The position numbers and the translations under genes were made by a program. Below, in pieces: positions 25,623 to 33,643 of a DNA stretch of 64,000 nt. The notes under the pieces were generated by a model that saw only the letters and a program-made list of their open reading frames with translations, was not told where the DNA came from and did not search any database. The DNA is from Pseudomonas mangiferae (lineage in GTDB: Bacteria > Pseudomonadota > Gammaproteobacteria > Pseudomonadales > Pseudomonadaceae). Every line of letters starts with the position of its first letter. The first letter of the stretch is position 1. Location of the stretch: the NCBI RefSeq assembly GCF_007109405.1, contig NZ_VJOY01000001.1, positions 186,001 to 250,000 on the forward strand. The letters run 5' to 3'.

Positions 25623-25633
25623 AACAACAACAA
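25623..25633 (+). promoter_or_regulatory. double Crc/Hfq-type motif before OprD porin
   Basis: AACAACAACAA contains two overlapping AANAANAA matches 13 bases before the porin ATG and flanks the AAGAG ribosome-binding site. It is the longest such run in the window. Confidence 0.6.
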
Positions 25634-25645
25634 GAGCATCACACC

Positions 25646-26998
25646 ATGAAGTTGAACAAAGCCCTGCTGTGTCTGCTGGCCCCCCTGGCCTACGCTGATG
25701 TCGCCGTGTCTGGCCAGGATGAGGCCAACGGCTTCCTCGAAGACAGCCACCTGTCCCTGCTCAACCGCAACTTCTACTTCCGCCGCGACTACGAGCACGG
25801 CGGCGTCAGCGGCCTGGGCCGCAATGCGGTCAAGCCGGTGGACCGGCGCAGCGACTACTCGGAGGAATGGGCCCAGGGGCTGATGATCGACTACACCTCC
25901 GGCTATACCCAGGGCACCGTGGGCGTCGGCGTGGACGCCTACAGCTTCACCGGGATCAAGCTGGACAGCGGTGGCGGGCGCACCGGCCTGCGGCTGATGC
26001 CCCTGGACAGCGACGGCCACCCGGAGGACAGCTTCTCCAAGACCGGCGGCTCGGTGAAGCTGCGGATCTCCGACACCGTGCTCAAGTACGGCAACCTGTT
26101 CCCCGCGGTGCCGGTGTTCTGGGTCAACCAGGTGCGCCTGTTCCCCAGTTCCGCCACCGGGTTCATGCTGGCCTCGGACGAAGTCAAGAAACTGCACCTG
26201 GATGCCGGCCACTTCACCGCCAAGGGCAGCGTCGACTCCAGCAACAACGACGACGACCTGGCCCTGGACTACGGCCTGCCCATCGCCATTCGCTCGGTGA
26301 GCTACCTGGGCGGCATCTACCGGCCCAACGAGCGCCTCAGCCTGAGCCTGTATGGCTCCGAGCTGAAGGACGTCTGGCACCAGTACTACGGCAACGCCAA
26401 CTACACCCTGCCCCTGGGGGACAAGCAGTCCTTCACCCTCGACGCCAACGTCTACCACACCCGCGACACCGGCAAGCAGCTGGCCAGCACCATCGACAAC
26501 ACCACCTGGTCGCTGCTGGCCACCTACAAGCTGGGCGGCCACGCCTTCAGCGCCGGCTACCAGCGGGTGGACAGCGACGAACCCATGGACTGGATCGGCT
26601 TCGGCACCATGGGCGGCGGCGTCGCCCTGGCCAACGCGGTGCAGTACGCCACCTTCACCGAGGCCAACGAGCGGTCCTGGCAGCTGCGCTACGAGCTGAA
26701 CATGGCGGCCTACGGCGTGCCGGGCCTGACCTTCATGACCCGCTACCTGCGCGGCGACCACATCGACAACGCCGACAGCCGCAACACCTACTACACCTCC
26801 CGCTACCGCTACCCCGAGGGCAGCGACCCGCGTCACTGGGAGCGCGACATCGAGGCACGCTACGTGGTCCAGTCGGGCAAGGCCAAAGACCTCTCGTTCC
26901 GCCTGCGCAACGCGGTGCACCGGGCATCCACCGGCTACCGCTACGCGGACATCAACGAGGTCCGGCTGATCATCGACTACCCCATCAACGTGTTCTGA
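25646..26998 (+). CDS. OprD family outer-membrane porin
   Basis: The ATG at 25646 gives 450 residues with a short signal peptide (MKLNKALLCLLAPLAYADVA). OprD hallmarks follow: DSHLSLLNRNFYFRRD, EEWAQGLMIDYTSGYTQGTVG, and PGLTFMTRYLRGDH, with the final strand EVRLIIDYPINVF. It forms an 18-strand channel for small carboxylates or related compounds. It closes the SDR operon, though the 144-bp gap and its own Crc-type leader may allow separate control. It probably admits the operon's substrate. Confidence 0.93.
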   Translation: MKLNKALLCLLAPLAYADVAVSGQDEANGFLEDSHLSLLNRNFYFRRDYEHGGVSGLGRNAVKPVDRRSDYSEEWAQGLMIDYTSGYTQGTVGVGVDAYSFTGIKLDSGGGRTGLRLMPLDSDGHPEDSFSKTGGSVKLRISDTVLKYGNLFPAVPVFWVNQVRLFPSSATGFMLASDEVKKLHLDAGHFTAKGSVDSSNNDDDLALDYGLPIAIRSVSYLGGIYRPNERLSLSLYGSELKDVWHQYYGNANYTLPLGDKQSFTLDANVYHTRDTGKQLASTIDNTTWSLLATYKLGGHAFSAGYQRVDSDEPMDWIGFGTMGGGVALANAVQYATFTEANERSWQLRYELNMAAYGVPGLTFMTRYLRGDHIDNADSRNTYYTSRYRYPEGSDPRHWERDIEARYVVQSGKAKDLSFRLRNAVHRASTGYRYADINEVRLIIDYPINVF

Positions 26999-27056
26999 GG
27001 CGACCGGGCTCGGCCGGCGATAGCGGAAAAGTGCCTGCGCTCGGTGATGCTGCGTT

Positions 27057-27114
27057 AAAAACAGGCTCAGACTGCTCATTTACAGCAGGTAAACTCCGCT
27101 TCTTCGCCTGTTTT
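27057..27114. repeat. palindromic intergenic element
   Basis: AAAACAGGC (27058-27066) and GCCTGTTTT (27106-27114) form a perfect inverted repeat. Between them CTGCT (27072-27076) pairs with AGCAG (27084-27088). The element lies between the porin stop and the convergent VOC gene, with further ordered sequence through about 27165. It may be an interspersed Pseudomonas repeat or a bidirectional terminator. Copies elsewhere in the genome would decide. Confidence 0.45.
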
Positions 27115-27163
27115 GCCTTGCCTGACCTTCGCTCGACGACTTTTCGTACAGAACCTAGCGGGG

Positions 27164-27586
27164 TCACAGGCGCTGGGCATCCTTCACGGTGAAGGCGATC
27201 TCCTGGCCGTGGGACAGCTCCAGGGTGTTGCCGTCCGGGTCGGCGAGGTAGGTCCAGTAACCCGTGGGCGGGCCGCTGTCCTTGGGCGGCGAGCGCAGGA
27301 TGCCCAGCTCGCGGGCGGCATCGGCGGCCCGGTCCACCTCTGCCCGGGACGCGCAGGCCACGCCCAGATGGCCGAACGGGCCCACCGGGGTGTCGTGCAG
27401 TTTCGTCGAAGCGATCAGCACCAGGGCGAAGGGCCGGGTGAAGTCGGTCATCCAGACCACTTCCTCGATGTCGCCCTGGGCCTCGCGCTGGTGAATGACG
27501 CGCATGCCGGCGAAGCGCGTGTAGAACGCGATGCTGGCTTCTACGTCGCGCACCACCAGCGCCACGTGAGTGATTCCGCTGTCCAT
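27164..27586 (-). CDS. VOC (glyoxalase/bleomycin resistance) family protein
   Basis: From the ATG ending at 27586 the protein has 140 residues: MDSGITHVALVVRDVEASIAFY opens the first beta-alpha-beta unit and TYLADPDGNTLELSHGQEIAF the last. A metal-binding glutamate (TLELSHG) and histidines (THVAL, FGHLGVAC) fit the vicinal oxygen chelate family. It is divergent from a MaoC-hydratase gene. A similar VOC gene occurs in the Pseudomonas aeruginosa itaconate locus, so it may be an isomerase, epimerase or dioxygenase-like enzyme for the same pathway. Its reaction is unknown. Confidence 0.85.
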   Translation of the reverse strand: MDSGITHVALVVRDVEASIAFYTRFAGMRVIHQREAQGDIEEVVWMTDFTRPFALVLIASTKLHDTPVGPFGHLGVACASRAEVDRAADAARELGILRSPPKDSGPPTGYWTYLADPDGNTLELSHGQEIAFTVKDAQRL

Positions 27587-27887
27587 GTCGATCGGGCTCC
27601 TGAGGGTTGGGGGGAAGCCTGGAGCGTCGGCCATCGGCTCCACGAATGGAAATTCGAAATGCCCGGGCACTCTATGCGAACGGTGAATGATTGGCGCGCC
27701 CGGGACGAGGGCAGTACCCACGGCGCCATCGCCGGGCTCGGGCCGCGCCGGGAGGGCGCGTCAGGCGAACCTGCGTCGCGCCGGTGTTAGCCGTGGCTTG
27801 AGGCGGCCTTCCGGAAAAGCGAATTCCGCCGGCTCCGGGGGTCTTGCATGATGGCGGCCAGCTTGCAGACATGACGGGAGGCCAGCC

Positions 27888-28715
27888 ATGGACACCTTCG
27901 ATCCGGCGCAATGGCTCGGGCGTACCCAAGAGGTGCACGACCAGCTCAGCCGTAACCTGGTCCGGCGCATCGCCGCGACCTTCGACGTACCCGCGCCGGC
28001 CCACGGCGAGGAACTGCCCCTGCTCTGGCATTGGTGCTTCTTCCAGGAGCCGGCCGACACCGCCGGCCTCGGCGCCGACGGCCACCCGGCCCTGGGCGGC
28101 TTCATGCCGCCGGCCCATGGCCGCAACCGCATGTGGGCGGGCGGGCGCCTGGAGTTCCTGGAACCCCTGCGGGTCGGCGAGGAAGCCTGCCGCAGCACCA
28201 CCATCCTGCGCATCGAGGAAAAGCGCGGCGGCAGCGGCTCGCTGCTGTTCGTCACCCTGCGCCACACCTACCGCCAGGGCGGCCGCATCGCCCTGCAGGA
28301 AGAACAGGACATCGTCTACCGCGAGCCGTCGCCGCCGAAGCTGGGCAGCGGCGCCCCGGTGCCCGAGGCCCAGTGGCAGGAGACCGTGCAACCCGACCCG
28401 GTCCGGCTGTTCCGCTACTCCGCGGTCACCTTCAACGCCCACCGCATCCACTATGACTGGCCCTATGTCACCGAGACCGAGGGTTACCCGGGCCTGGTGG
28501 TGCACGGCCCACTGACCGCGACCCTGAACCTCGCCGCCTTCTGCCGGGCCAACCCCCAGGCGCGGCCGCGCCAGTTCATCTTCCGCGGCGTGCGCCCGCT
28601 GATCGCCCCGGAGGCCTTCCAGGTGGGCGGCCGCCAGGCGGAAGCGGGGCGCGCCGAACTCTGGGCCGCCAATGCCGGCGGCCTGTGCCAGCAAGCCGAA
28701 GTGCGTTTCGACTGA
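27888..28715 (+). CDS. MaoC-type (itaconyl/mesaconyl-CoA) hydratase
   Basis: This 275-residue double hot-dog protein contains FAS1-like dehydratase and MaoC halves. LLWHWCFFQEPADTAGLG and GGFMPPAHGRNRMWAGGRLEF are characteristic of mesaconyl-C4/itaconyl-CoA hydratases. The second half has RYSAVTFNAHRIHYDWPYV, carrying the catalytic Asp/His hydratase motif, and GYPGLVVHGPLTATL. It probably adds water to a branched dicarboxylyl-CoA such as itaconyl- or mesaconyl-CoA to give citramalyl-CoA. A CitE-type lyase two genes downstream would cleave that product. No dedicated CoA transferase is adjacent. Confidence 0.85.
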   Translation: MDTFDPAQWLGRTQEVHDQLSRNLVRRIAATFDVPAPAHGEELPLLWHWCFFQEPADTAGLGADGHPALGGFMPPAHGRNRMWAGGRLEFLEPLRVGEEACRSTTILRIEEKRGGSGSLLFVTLRHTYRQGGRIALQEEQDIVYREPSPPKLGSGAPVPEAQWQETVQPDPVRLFRYSAVTFNAHRIHYDWPYVTETEGYPGLVVHGPLTATLNLAAFCRANPQARPRQFIFRGVRPLIAPEAFQVGGRQAEAGRAELWAANAGGLCQQAEVRFD

Positions 28716-28764
28716 CGCACCGCTCCCATTGCCCGATGACCCGCATCACCGAGGACGCTTTGAG

Positions 28765-29928
28765 ATGTTCCAGAACGACAACGACGAATTGAATGCCATC
28801 CGTGAAGGCGTCCGCGCCCTGTGCGCTGAGTTCGATGCGGCCTACTGGCGCAAGGTGGACGAGGAGAAGGGCTTCCCCGAAGCCTTCGTCGAGGCCCTGA
28901 CCCGCGCCGGCTGGCTGTCGGCGATGATCCCCGAGGAATACGGCGGCTCCGGCCTGGGCCTGGCCGAGGCCTCGGTGATCCTCGAGGAAGTCAACCGCTG
29001 CGGCGGCAACTCCGGCACCGTACACGGGCAGATGTACAACATGTTCACCCTGCTGCGTAACGGCAGCGAGGCGCAGAAGCGCTACTACCTGCCGAAGCTG
29101 GCCAGCGGCGAGCTGCGTCTGCAGTCCATGGGCGTGACCGAGCCCACCACCGGCACCGATACCACCAAGATCAAGACCACCGCCGTGCGCCGCGGCGACA
29201 AGTACGTGATCAACGGCCAGAAGGTCTGGATCTCGCGCATCCAGCATTCCGACCTGATGATCCTGCTGGCCCGCACCACGCCCCTGGCGGAGGTGAAGAA
29301 GAAGTCCGAGGGCATGTCGATCTTCCTGGTGGACCTGCGCGAGGCCATCGGCAACGGCATGACCGTGCAGCCCATCGCCAACATGGTCAACCACGAGACC
29401 AATGAGCTGTTCTTCGACAACCTGGAGATTCCCGCTGACAGCCTGATCGGCGAGGAAGGCAAGGGCTTCCGCTACATCCTCGACGGCCTCAACGCCGAGC
29501 GCACCCTGATCGCCGCCGAGTGTATCGGCGACGGCCGCTGGTTCATCGAGAAGGCCAGCGCCTATGCCCGCGACCGCCAGGTGTTCGGCCGCCCCATCGG
29601 CCAGAACCAGGGCGTGCAGTTCCCCATCGCCGAGGCCCACATCGAGGTGGAAGCGGCCGACCTGATGCGCTGGCGCGCATGCGCGGAGTACGATGCCGGG
29701 CTGAACGCCGGGGCCAGCGCCAACATGGCCAAGTACCTGGCGGCCAAGGCCTCCTGGGAAGCGGCCAACGCCTGCCTGCAGACCCACGGCGGCTTCGGCT
29801 TCGCCTGCGAATACGACGTCGAGCGCAAGTTCCGCGAGACCCGGCTGTACCAGGTGGCGCCGATTTCCACCAACCTGATCCTGTCGTACGTGGCCGAGCA
29901 CCTGCTCGAGCTGCCGCGATCGTTCTGA
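28765..29928 (+). CDS. acyl-CoA dehydrogenase
   Basis: The ATG at 28765 gives 387 residues, standard for the family. Visible are PEEYGGSGLGLAEASVILEE, the FAD/substrate block MGVTEPTTGTDTTKIKT, DRQVFGRPIGQNQGVQFPIAE, and CLQTHGGFGFACEYDVERKFRET. The classical medium-chain base position, normally in IYEGT, reads VAPIST here, so the catalytic base must lie elsewhere, as it does in isovaleryl-type members, or substrate handling differs. Its place between the hydratase and lyase suggests oxidation of a branched dicarboxylyl-CoA. Confidence 0.92.
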   Translation: MFQNDNDELNAIREGVRALCAEFDAAYWRKVDEEKGFPEAFVEALTRAGWLSAMIPEEYGGSGLGLAEASVILEEVNRCGGNSGTVHGQMYNMFTLLRNGSEAQKRYYLPKLASGELRLQSMGVTEPTTGTDTTKIKTTAVRRGDKYVINGQKVWISRIQHSDLMILLARTTPLAEVKKKSEGMSIFLVDLREAIGNGMTVQPIANMVNHETNELFFDNLEIPADSLIGEEGKGFRYILDGLNAERTLIAAECIGDGRWFIEKASAYARDRQVFGRPIGQNQGVQFPIAEAHIEVEAADLMRWRACAEYDAGLNAGASANMAKYLAAKASWEAANACLQTHGGFGFACEYDVERKFRETRLYQVAPISTNLILSYVAEHLLELPRSF

Positions 29929-29943
29929 GGAGTGTCGCCGTCC

Positions 29944-30756
29944 ATGCCCAGCCCCTTGCTCCGTACCGCCCTGTTCGTACCCGGCAGCCGTCCGGAACGC
30001 TTCGCCAAGGCTCTGGATGCCGGCGCCGACGCGGTGATCGTCGATTTCGAGGACGCCGTGGAAGAAGCGCTGAAGGCCCAGGCGCGGGATAACCTGCGGG
30101 CCTTCCTGGATGACCGGCCCGAGGCGCGGGTCTGGGTGCGGGTGAATATGGCCGGCCACCCCGGCCATGCCGAGGACCTGGCCCTGTGCGCGCATCCGGG
30201 CGTGCTGGGGTTGCTGCTGCCCAAGGCGGAAAGCGTCGAGCAGGTGGTGCGCGCGGCCGCCGTCGGCAAGCCGGTGTGGCCCATCGTCGAAAGCGCCCGC
30301 GGCATTGCCGAACTGCCGAGCATGGCCCGCGCCGCGGGGGTGGAACGCTTGACCTTCGGCGGCCTCGACCTGGGGGTCGACCTGGGTCTGGCCGCCGGCA
30401 GCGAGGCGGCCGAGCGCATCCTCGACCAGGCGCGCTTCGCCCTGCTGCTGCACTCGCGCCTGGCCGGGCTGGCCCAGCCCCTGGATACCGTGTTCCCGCG
30501 CATCGACGACGAGGCGGGGCTGTCGCGCTTCGCCGCCGATGCCGGCGCCATGGGCTTCGCCGGCATGCTCTGCATCCATCCGCGTCAGGTCCCGGTGGTG
30601 CACGCCGCCCTGGCGCCTTCCGCGGCGGACGTGGCCTGGGCGCAGCGGGTGGTGGAGGCCGCCGCCGGCGGTGCCGGTGCGTTCAAGGTGGACGGGCAGA
30701 TGGTGGATGCCCCGGTGATCCAGCGCGCCCGGCGCATCCTCGCCGCCACCGGCTGA
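29944..30756 (+). CDS. CitE-like acyl-CoA lyase (citramalyl-CoA-type)
   Basis: The ATG at 29944 gives 270 residues; a GTG at 29932 is also in frame. It opens with RTALFVPGSRPERFAKAL, followed by ADAVIVDFEDAVEE carrying the metal ligands, then LLPKAESVEQV and FGGLDLGVDLG. The C-terminal GFAGMLCIHPRQVPVV is also typical of HpcH/CitE lyases. It should cleave a hydroxyacyl-CoA, probably citramalyl-CoA, to pyruvate and acetyl-CoA. A terminator lies 49 bp past the stop. The arrangement resembles the ich and ccl genes of itaconate degradation. Confidence 0.87.
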   Translation: MPSPLLRTALFVPGSRPERFAKALDAGADAVIVDFEDAVEEALKAQARDNLRAFLDDRPEARVWVRVNMAGHPGHAEDLALCAHPGVLGLLLPKAESVEQVVRAAAVGKPVWPIVESARGIAELPSMARAAGVERLTFGGLDLGVDLGLAAGSEAAERILDQARFALLLHSRLAGLAQPLDTVFPRIDDEAGLSRFAADAGAMGFAGMLCIHPRQVPVVHAALAPSAADVAWAQRVVEAAAGGAGAFKVDGQMVDAPVIQRARRILAATG

Positions 30757-30804
30757 CGCCCTCGGCGCGCCGGCCTGCACCGGTGCGCCGCTTTCGTTTT
30801 CCTC

Positions 30805-30834
30805 ACGGGCGTTCCCGTCGCGCCCGTTTTTTTT
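30805..30834 (+). terminator. intrinsic terminator after lyase operon
   Basis: ACGGGCG (30805-30811) pairs with CGCCCGT (30821-30827) and continues into eight T residues. Confidence 0.88.
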
Positions 30835-31192
30835 CGCCCCCTTTCTTCCGAGCGGTAGACACGCTCGCTGCGGCCACGCGCTGACAGTCGTATCGCCTCG
30901 CGCCCTCGAACGGCCTGCCCAGGACTGCTTCCCTGGGCACACACCTGATCGCTACACCGCCCGCGCAAGAGCGGAACGGTAACTGCACGTCGCCCCGAGC
31001 GACCCCTTTCATCGTCCAGCCGCACGTCCTCGGCCTCATCGTGCCCGGTGCCGCCCGAACAGTTCGGTCGCCGTTCGGGGAATCCCGGGCGGGCTCGGCG
31101 GTCCTCTTGGGATACCGGCTTTCGGGAGGCGGCGGGCTGATGCGCGCCGCGCGCCGAGGGCCGGGCCTCAACCCACCTCCAGGAGTCTTCCC
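30835..31192 (+). other. intergenic region without a recognised gene
   Basis: The 358 bp between the terminator and the SDR at 31193 hold no convincing coding sequence in any frame. It presumably contains the SDR promoter, but no clear -35/-10 pair or operator stands out. A GGAG site (CAGGAGTC) precedes the SDR start. Confidence 0.5.
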
Positions 31193-31933
31193 ATGAACAC
31201 CCCAGTAGCCAAAGCGGCCCTCGTGACGGGCGCATCCCGCGGTATCGGCAAGGACATCGCCCTGCGCCTGGCGGCCGACGGGTTCGGCGTGGTCATCGGC
31301 TACGCCGGCAACCAGGCCCGGGCCGACGAGACCGTGGCCGAGATCCGCGCCCAGGGCGGCAGCGCTGTCGCAGTGCAGGGGGACGTGGCGGACGCGGACG
31401 ACGTCGCCCGGTTGTTCGCCGCGGCCCAAGAGGCGTTCGGGCGCCTGGACGCGGTGGTCAGCAACGCCGGCGTCATGGAGCTGGCGCCGATCCGCACGGA
31501 CACGGTGGCGGCGTTCGACCGGATGATGACCACCAACGTGCGCGGCACCTACCTGGTGCTGGCCAAGGCCGCCGAGGTCCTCGGCGACGGCGGGCGGATG
31601 GTGGCGCTGTCCACCAGCGTGATCCCCAAGGCCTTCCCCGGTTACGGCGCGTACATCGCCTCCAAGTGCGCCGTCGAGGGGCTGGTGCGGGTGCTGGCCA
31701 ACGAACTGCGCGGTCGCGGCATCACGGTGAACGCCATCGCCCCGGGGCCCACCGCCACCGATCTGTTCCTCAACGGCAAGACCCCGGAGCAGGTGGAGTC
31801 CCTGGCGAAGATGGCGCCACTGGAACGCCTCGGTCAGCCGGAGGACATCGCCGGTGCGGTGGCCTTCCTGCTGGGCGACGACGGCGCCTGGGTCAACGCC
31901 CAGATCCTGCGGGTGAACGGCGGGTACGTCTGA
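31193..31933 (+). CDS. SDR family oxidoreductase
   Basis: This 246-residue short-chain dehydrogenase has GASRGIGKD at residues 14-22, VSNAGVMELAPI in place of the usual NNAG, the catalytic YGAYIASKCAV and the closing VNAQILRVNGGYV. It resembles general 3-oxoacyl or aldose reductases. It stands alone between the lyase operon terminator and the convergent porin, so its pathway is unclear. A housekeeping-like or detoxification role is as likely as a link to the neighbouring catabolic genes. Confidence 0.87.
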   Translation: MNTPVAKAALVTGASRGIGKDIALRLAADGFGVVIGYAGNQARADETVAEIRAQGGSAVAVQGDVADADDVARLFAAAQEAFGRLDAVVSNAGVMELAPIRTDTVAAFDRMMTTNVRGTYLVLAKAAEVLGDGGRMVALSTSVIPKAFPGYGAYIASKCAVEGLVRVLANELRGRGITVNAIAPGPTATDLFLNGKTPEQVESLAKMAPLERLGQPEDIAGAVAFLLGDDGAWVNAQILRVNGGYV

Positions 31934-32160
31934 GGCCCGGACGCGCCTGGGCGGAGGCGGCGCGAGGCCCCTCGCAGGCGGTGTCGGCGAAGCGCGGGGT
32001 TGGGAAAGGAGGAGGGCAGGGCCGGTATCGCGTGGGCGGGAATCCCGTCGCGCGGCATCACGCAGCCGGCCGATCGCCGCCCAGGGCGTTCACTGGAATT
32101 CGCGGGCCAGGTCGGCCAGCGATGGAAGATCGCCCCGGCACCGGGCCGGGGCGAGGCGGG

Positions 32161-33402
32161 TCACTTCAGGGGCAGGGTGTAGGAGAGGATCAGGCGGTTC
32201 TCGTCCAGGTCACCGATGGAGGCGTTGGAGCGGACCATCGCGTTGCGCCAGCGCACCGAGACATTCTTCAGCGGGCCGTCCTGCACGGTGTAGGTGACGT
32301 CGATGTCCCGTTCCCATTCCTTGCCGTCGCCGCCGGCCACGTCGAAGTTGTCGCCCTTCAGGTAGCGGGTGAGGAACACCAGCCCCGGCACCCCCAGCTT
32401 GGCGAAGTCCAGGTCGTAGCGGGCCTGCCAGGAGCGTTCCTTGGCGCGGGTGAAGTCGAGGATCTGCACCACGTTGGCGACGTTGGCGTCGGCGTCCTGC
32501 AGGTAGGGGAAGGGCGTGTCGCCGCCGTTGTCCTGGTAGCCGACGCGGAAGGTGTGGGTGCCGGTGCTGGCGGACAGCAGGACCGAGGTGAGCCCGTTGT
32601 CGATGTCGCCGGCCCGCGCGCCACCGGCCTCGGAGGAGTCGAAGTAGCCGAGGTTGGCCCCCAGGCTCCAGTCGCCCACCGGGTGGCTGAGCACCGCGCC
32701 GACGTAGTTCTGCTTGTAGACGTCGGCCAGCTCGCCGCGCCAGTAGGAGAGGGTGGCATGGGGGCTGAGGGTGTAGGCCGCGCCCAGGTAGTCGAAGTGG
32801 TCGCCCGAGGCCCCGTAGTTGCCGGCCAGCAGGTCGTCGTGGTTGCCGCTGGAGTTGCGGTAGTTCACGTGGTCGAAGCGCCCGGCGTCCAGCAGCAGGT
32901 TGTCGATGTCCGCCGACTGCAGGGTGATGCCGTTGAACAGCGGCGGCAGCAGGCGGGCGTCGCTGGAGAGCAGCACCGGCGACTTGGGCATGAAGCCGCC
33001 CACCTTCAGCTCGGTCTTGGAGATCTTCGCCTTGAGCGCCCCGGACAGGTCGGTGTATTCGTCCGGGCCCGAGTCGCCGAAGGCGTTGGGCAGCAGCCCG
33101 GTGCCGGCGCGGGCGCCGGACGAGTCCAGCTTCAGCCCCAGGGCGCCATAGAGGTCCAGGCCGAAGCCGACGGTGCCCTCGGTGTAACCCGACTTGACGT
33201 TGAGGATGAAGCCCTGGGCCCATTCCTCGCGCTTGGACTGGGCCACGCCCGAGTCGCGCAGGTCGCGATTGAAGTAGAAGTTGCGCAGTTGCAGGGTGGC
33301 GGTGCTGTCGCCGAGGAAGTCGGCGTGGGCCAGGCTCGGCAGGGCCAGCACCGGGGGCAGGGCCAGCAGCCCGCACAGATGGGCGAGGGGACTCTTGTTC
33401 AT
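32161..33402 (-). CDS. OprD family outer-membrane porin
   Basis: The ATG ending at 33402 yields 413 residues. The signal peptide is MNKSPLAHLCGLLALPPVLA, with cleavage near LAHADF. OprD features are DSTATLQLRNFYFNRDLRD, KREEWAQGFILNVKSGYTEGTVG and PGLVFLTRYLKGDNFDV, and it ends on ENRLILSYTLPLK. It is divergent from the thiolase gene that begins the LysR-centred cluster, and it may admit that cluster's substrate. The start codon overlaps an AACAACAA motif, so Crc/Hfq repression is likely. Confidence 0.93.
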   Translation of the reverse strand: MNKSPLAHLCGLLALPPVLALPSLAHADFLGDSTATLQLRNFYFNRDLRDSGVAQSKREEWAQGFILNVKSGYTEGTVGFGLDLYGALGLKLDSSGARAGTGLLPNAFGDSGPDEYTDLSGALKAKISKTELKVGGFMPKSPVLLSSDARLLPPLFNGITLQSADIDNLLLDAGRFDHVNYRNSSGNHDDLLAGNYGASGDHFDYLGAAYTLSPHATLSYWRGELADVYKQNYVGAVLSHPVGDWSLGANLGYFDSSEAGGARAGDIDNGLTSVLLSASTGTHTFRVGYQDNGGDTPFPYLQDADANVANVVQILDFTRAKERSWQARYDLDFAKLGVPGLVFLTRYLKGDNFDVAGGDGKEWERDIDVTYTVQDGPLKNVSVRWRNAMVRSNASIGDLDENRLILSYTLPLK

Positions 33403-33409
33403 TGTTGTT
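33402..33409 (-). promoter_or_regulatory. Crc/Hfq-type motif overlapping porin start
   Basis: The minus strand reads AACAACAA with its last A being the first base of the ATG. Hfq bound here would directly block initiation. Confidence 0.55.
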
Positions 33410-33542
33410 ATCCGTCGTGGGTATTCGGGGCGGACTCGGGTCCGGCGCGGCAAGCATGCGCAAGCGGCGAAAGGCTTGGGAATTCGGTTTTCCTTAAGCG
33501 GTCCTTCGGTGCGGCGAAACATGCCGTACCCGCCCGCGGGTG

Positions 33543-33583
33543 CTTAAGCCGGGCGAAAGGCCGCCTTTCAGGATGCGAAATTG
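33543..33583. promoter_or_regulatory. 41-bp LysR-regulon element, copy 1 (thiolase)
   Basis: This starts CTTAAGCC, has GAAAG-N5-CTTTC in the middle and ends GCGAAATTG. The same layout with identical total length recurs at 37782, 39840 and 42404. It lies 60 bp upstream of the thiolase ATG and between the thiolase and the divergent porin. Confidence 0.65.
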
Positions 33584-33643
33584 CCGCCCATGGCGGCCAC
33601 GCCCATGCTGGCTGCCTCACCCGCTACAGAAGAGTTCCGCGCC

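Noticed and set aside
30585-31429. Minus-strand frames over the 30.8-31.2 kb intergenic region
   Set aside because: Arg/Pro/Gly-rich composition, no start site or domain, and overlap with real plus-strand genes.
33496-33540. Possible fifth copy of the 41-bp element near CTTAAGCG at 33496
   Set aside because: Only the first seven bases match; the middle and right-hand blocks are not at the required offsets.
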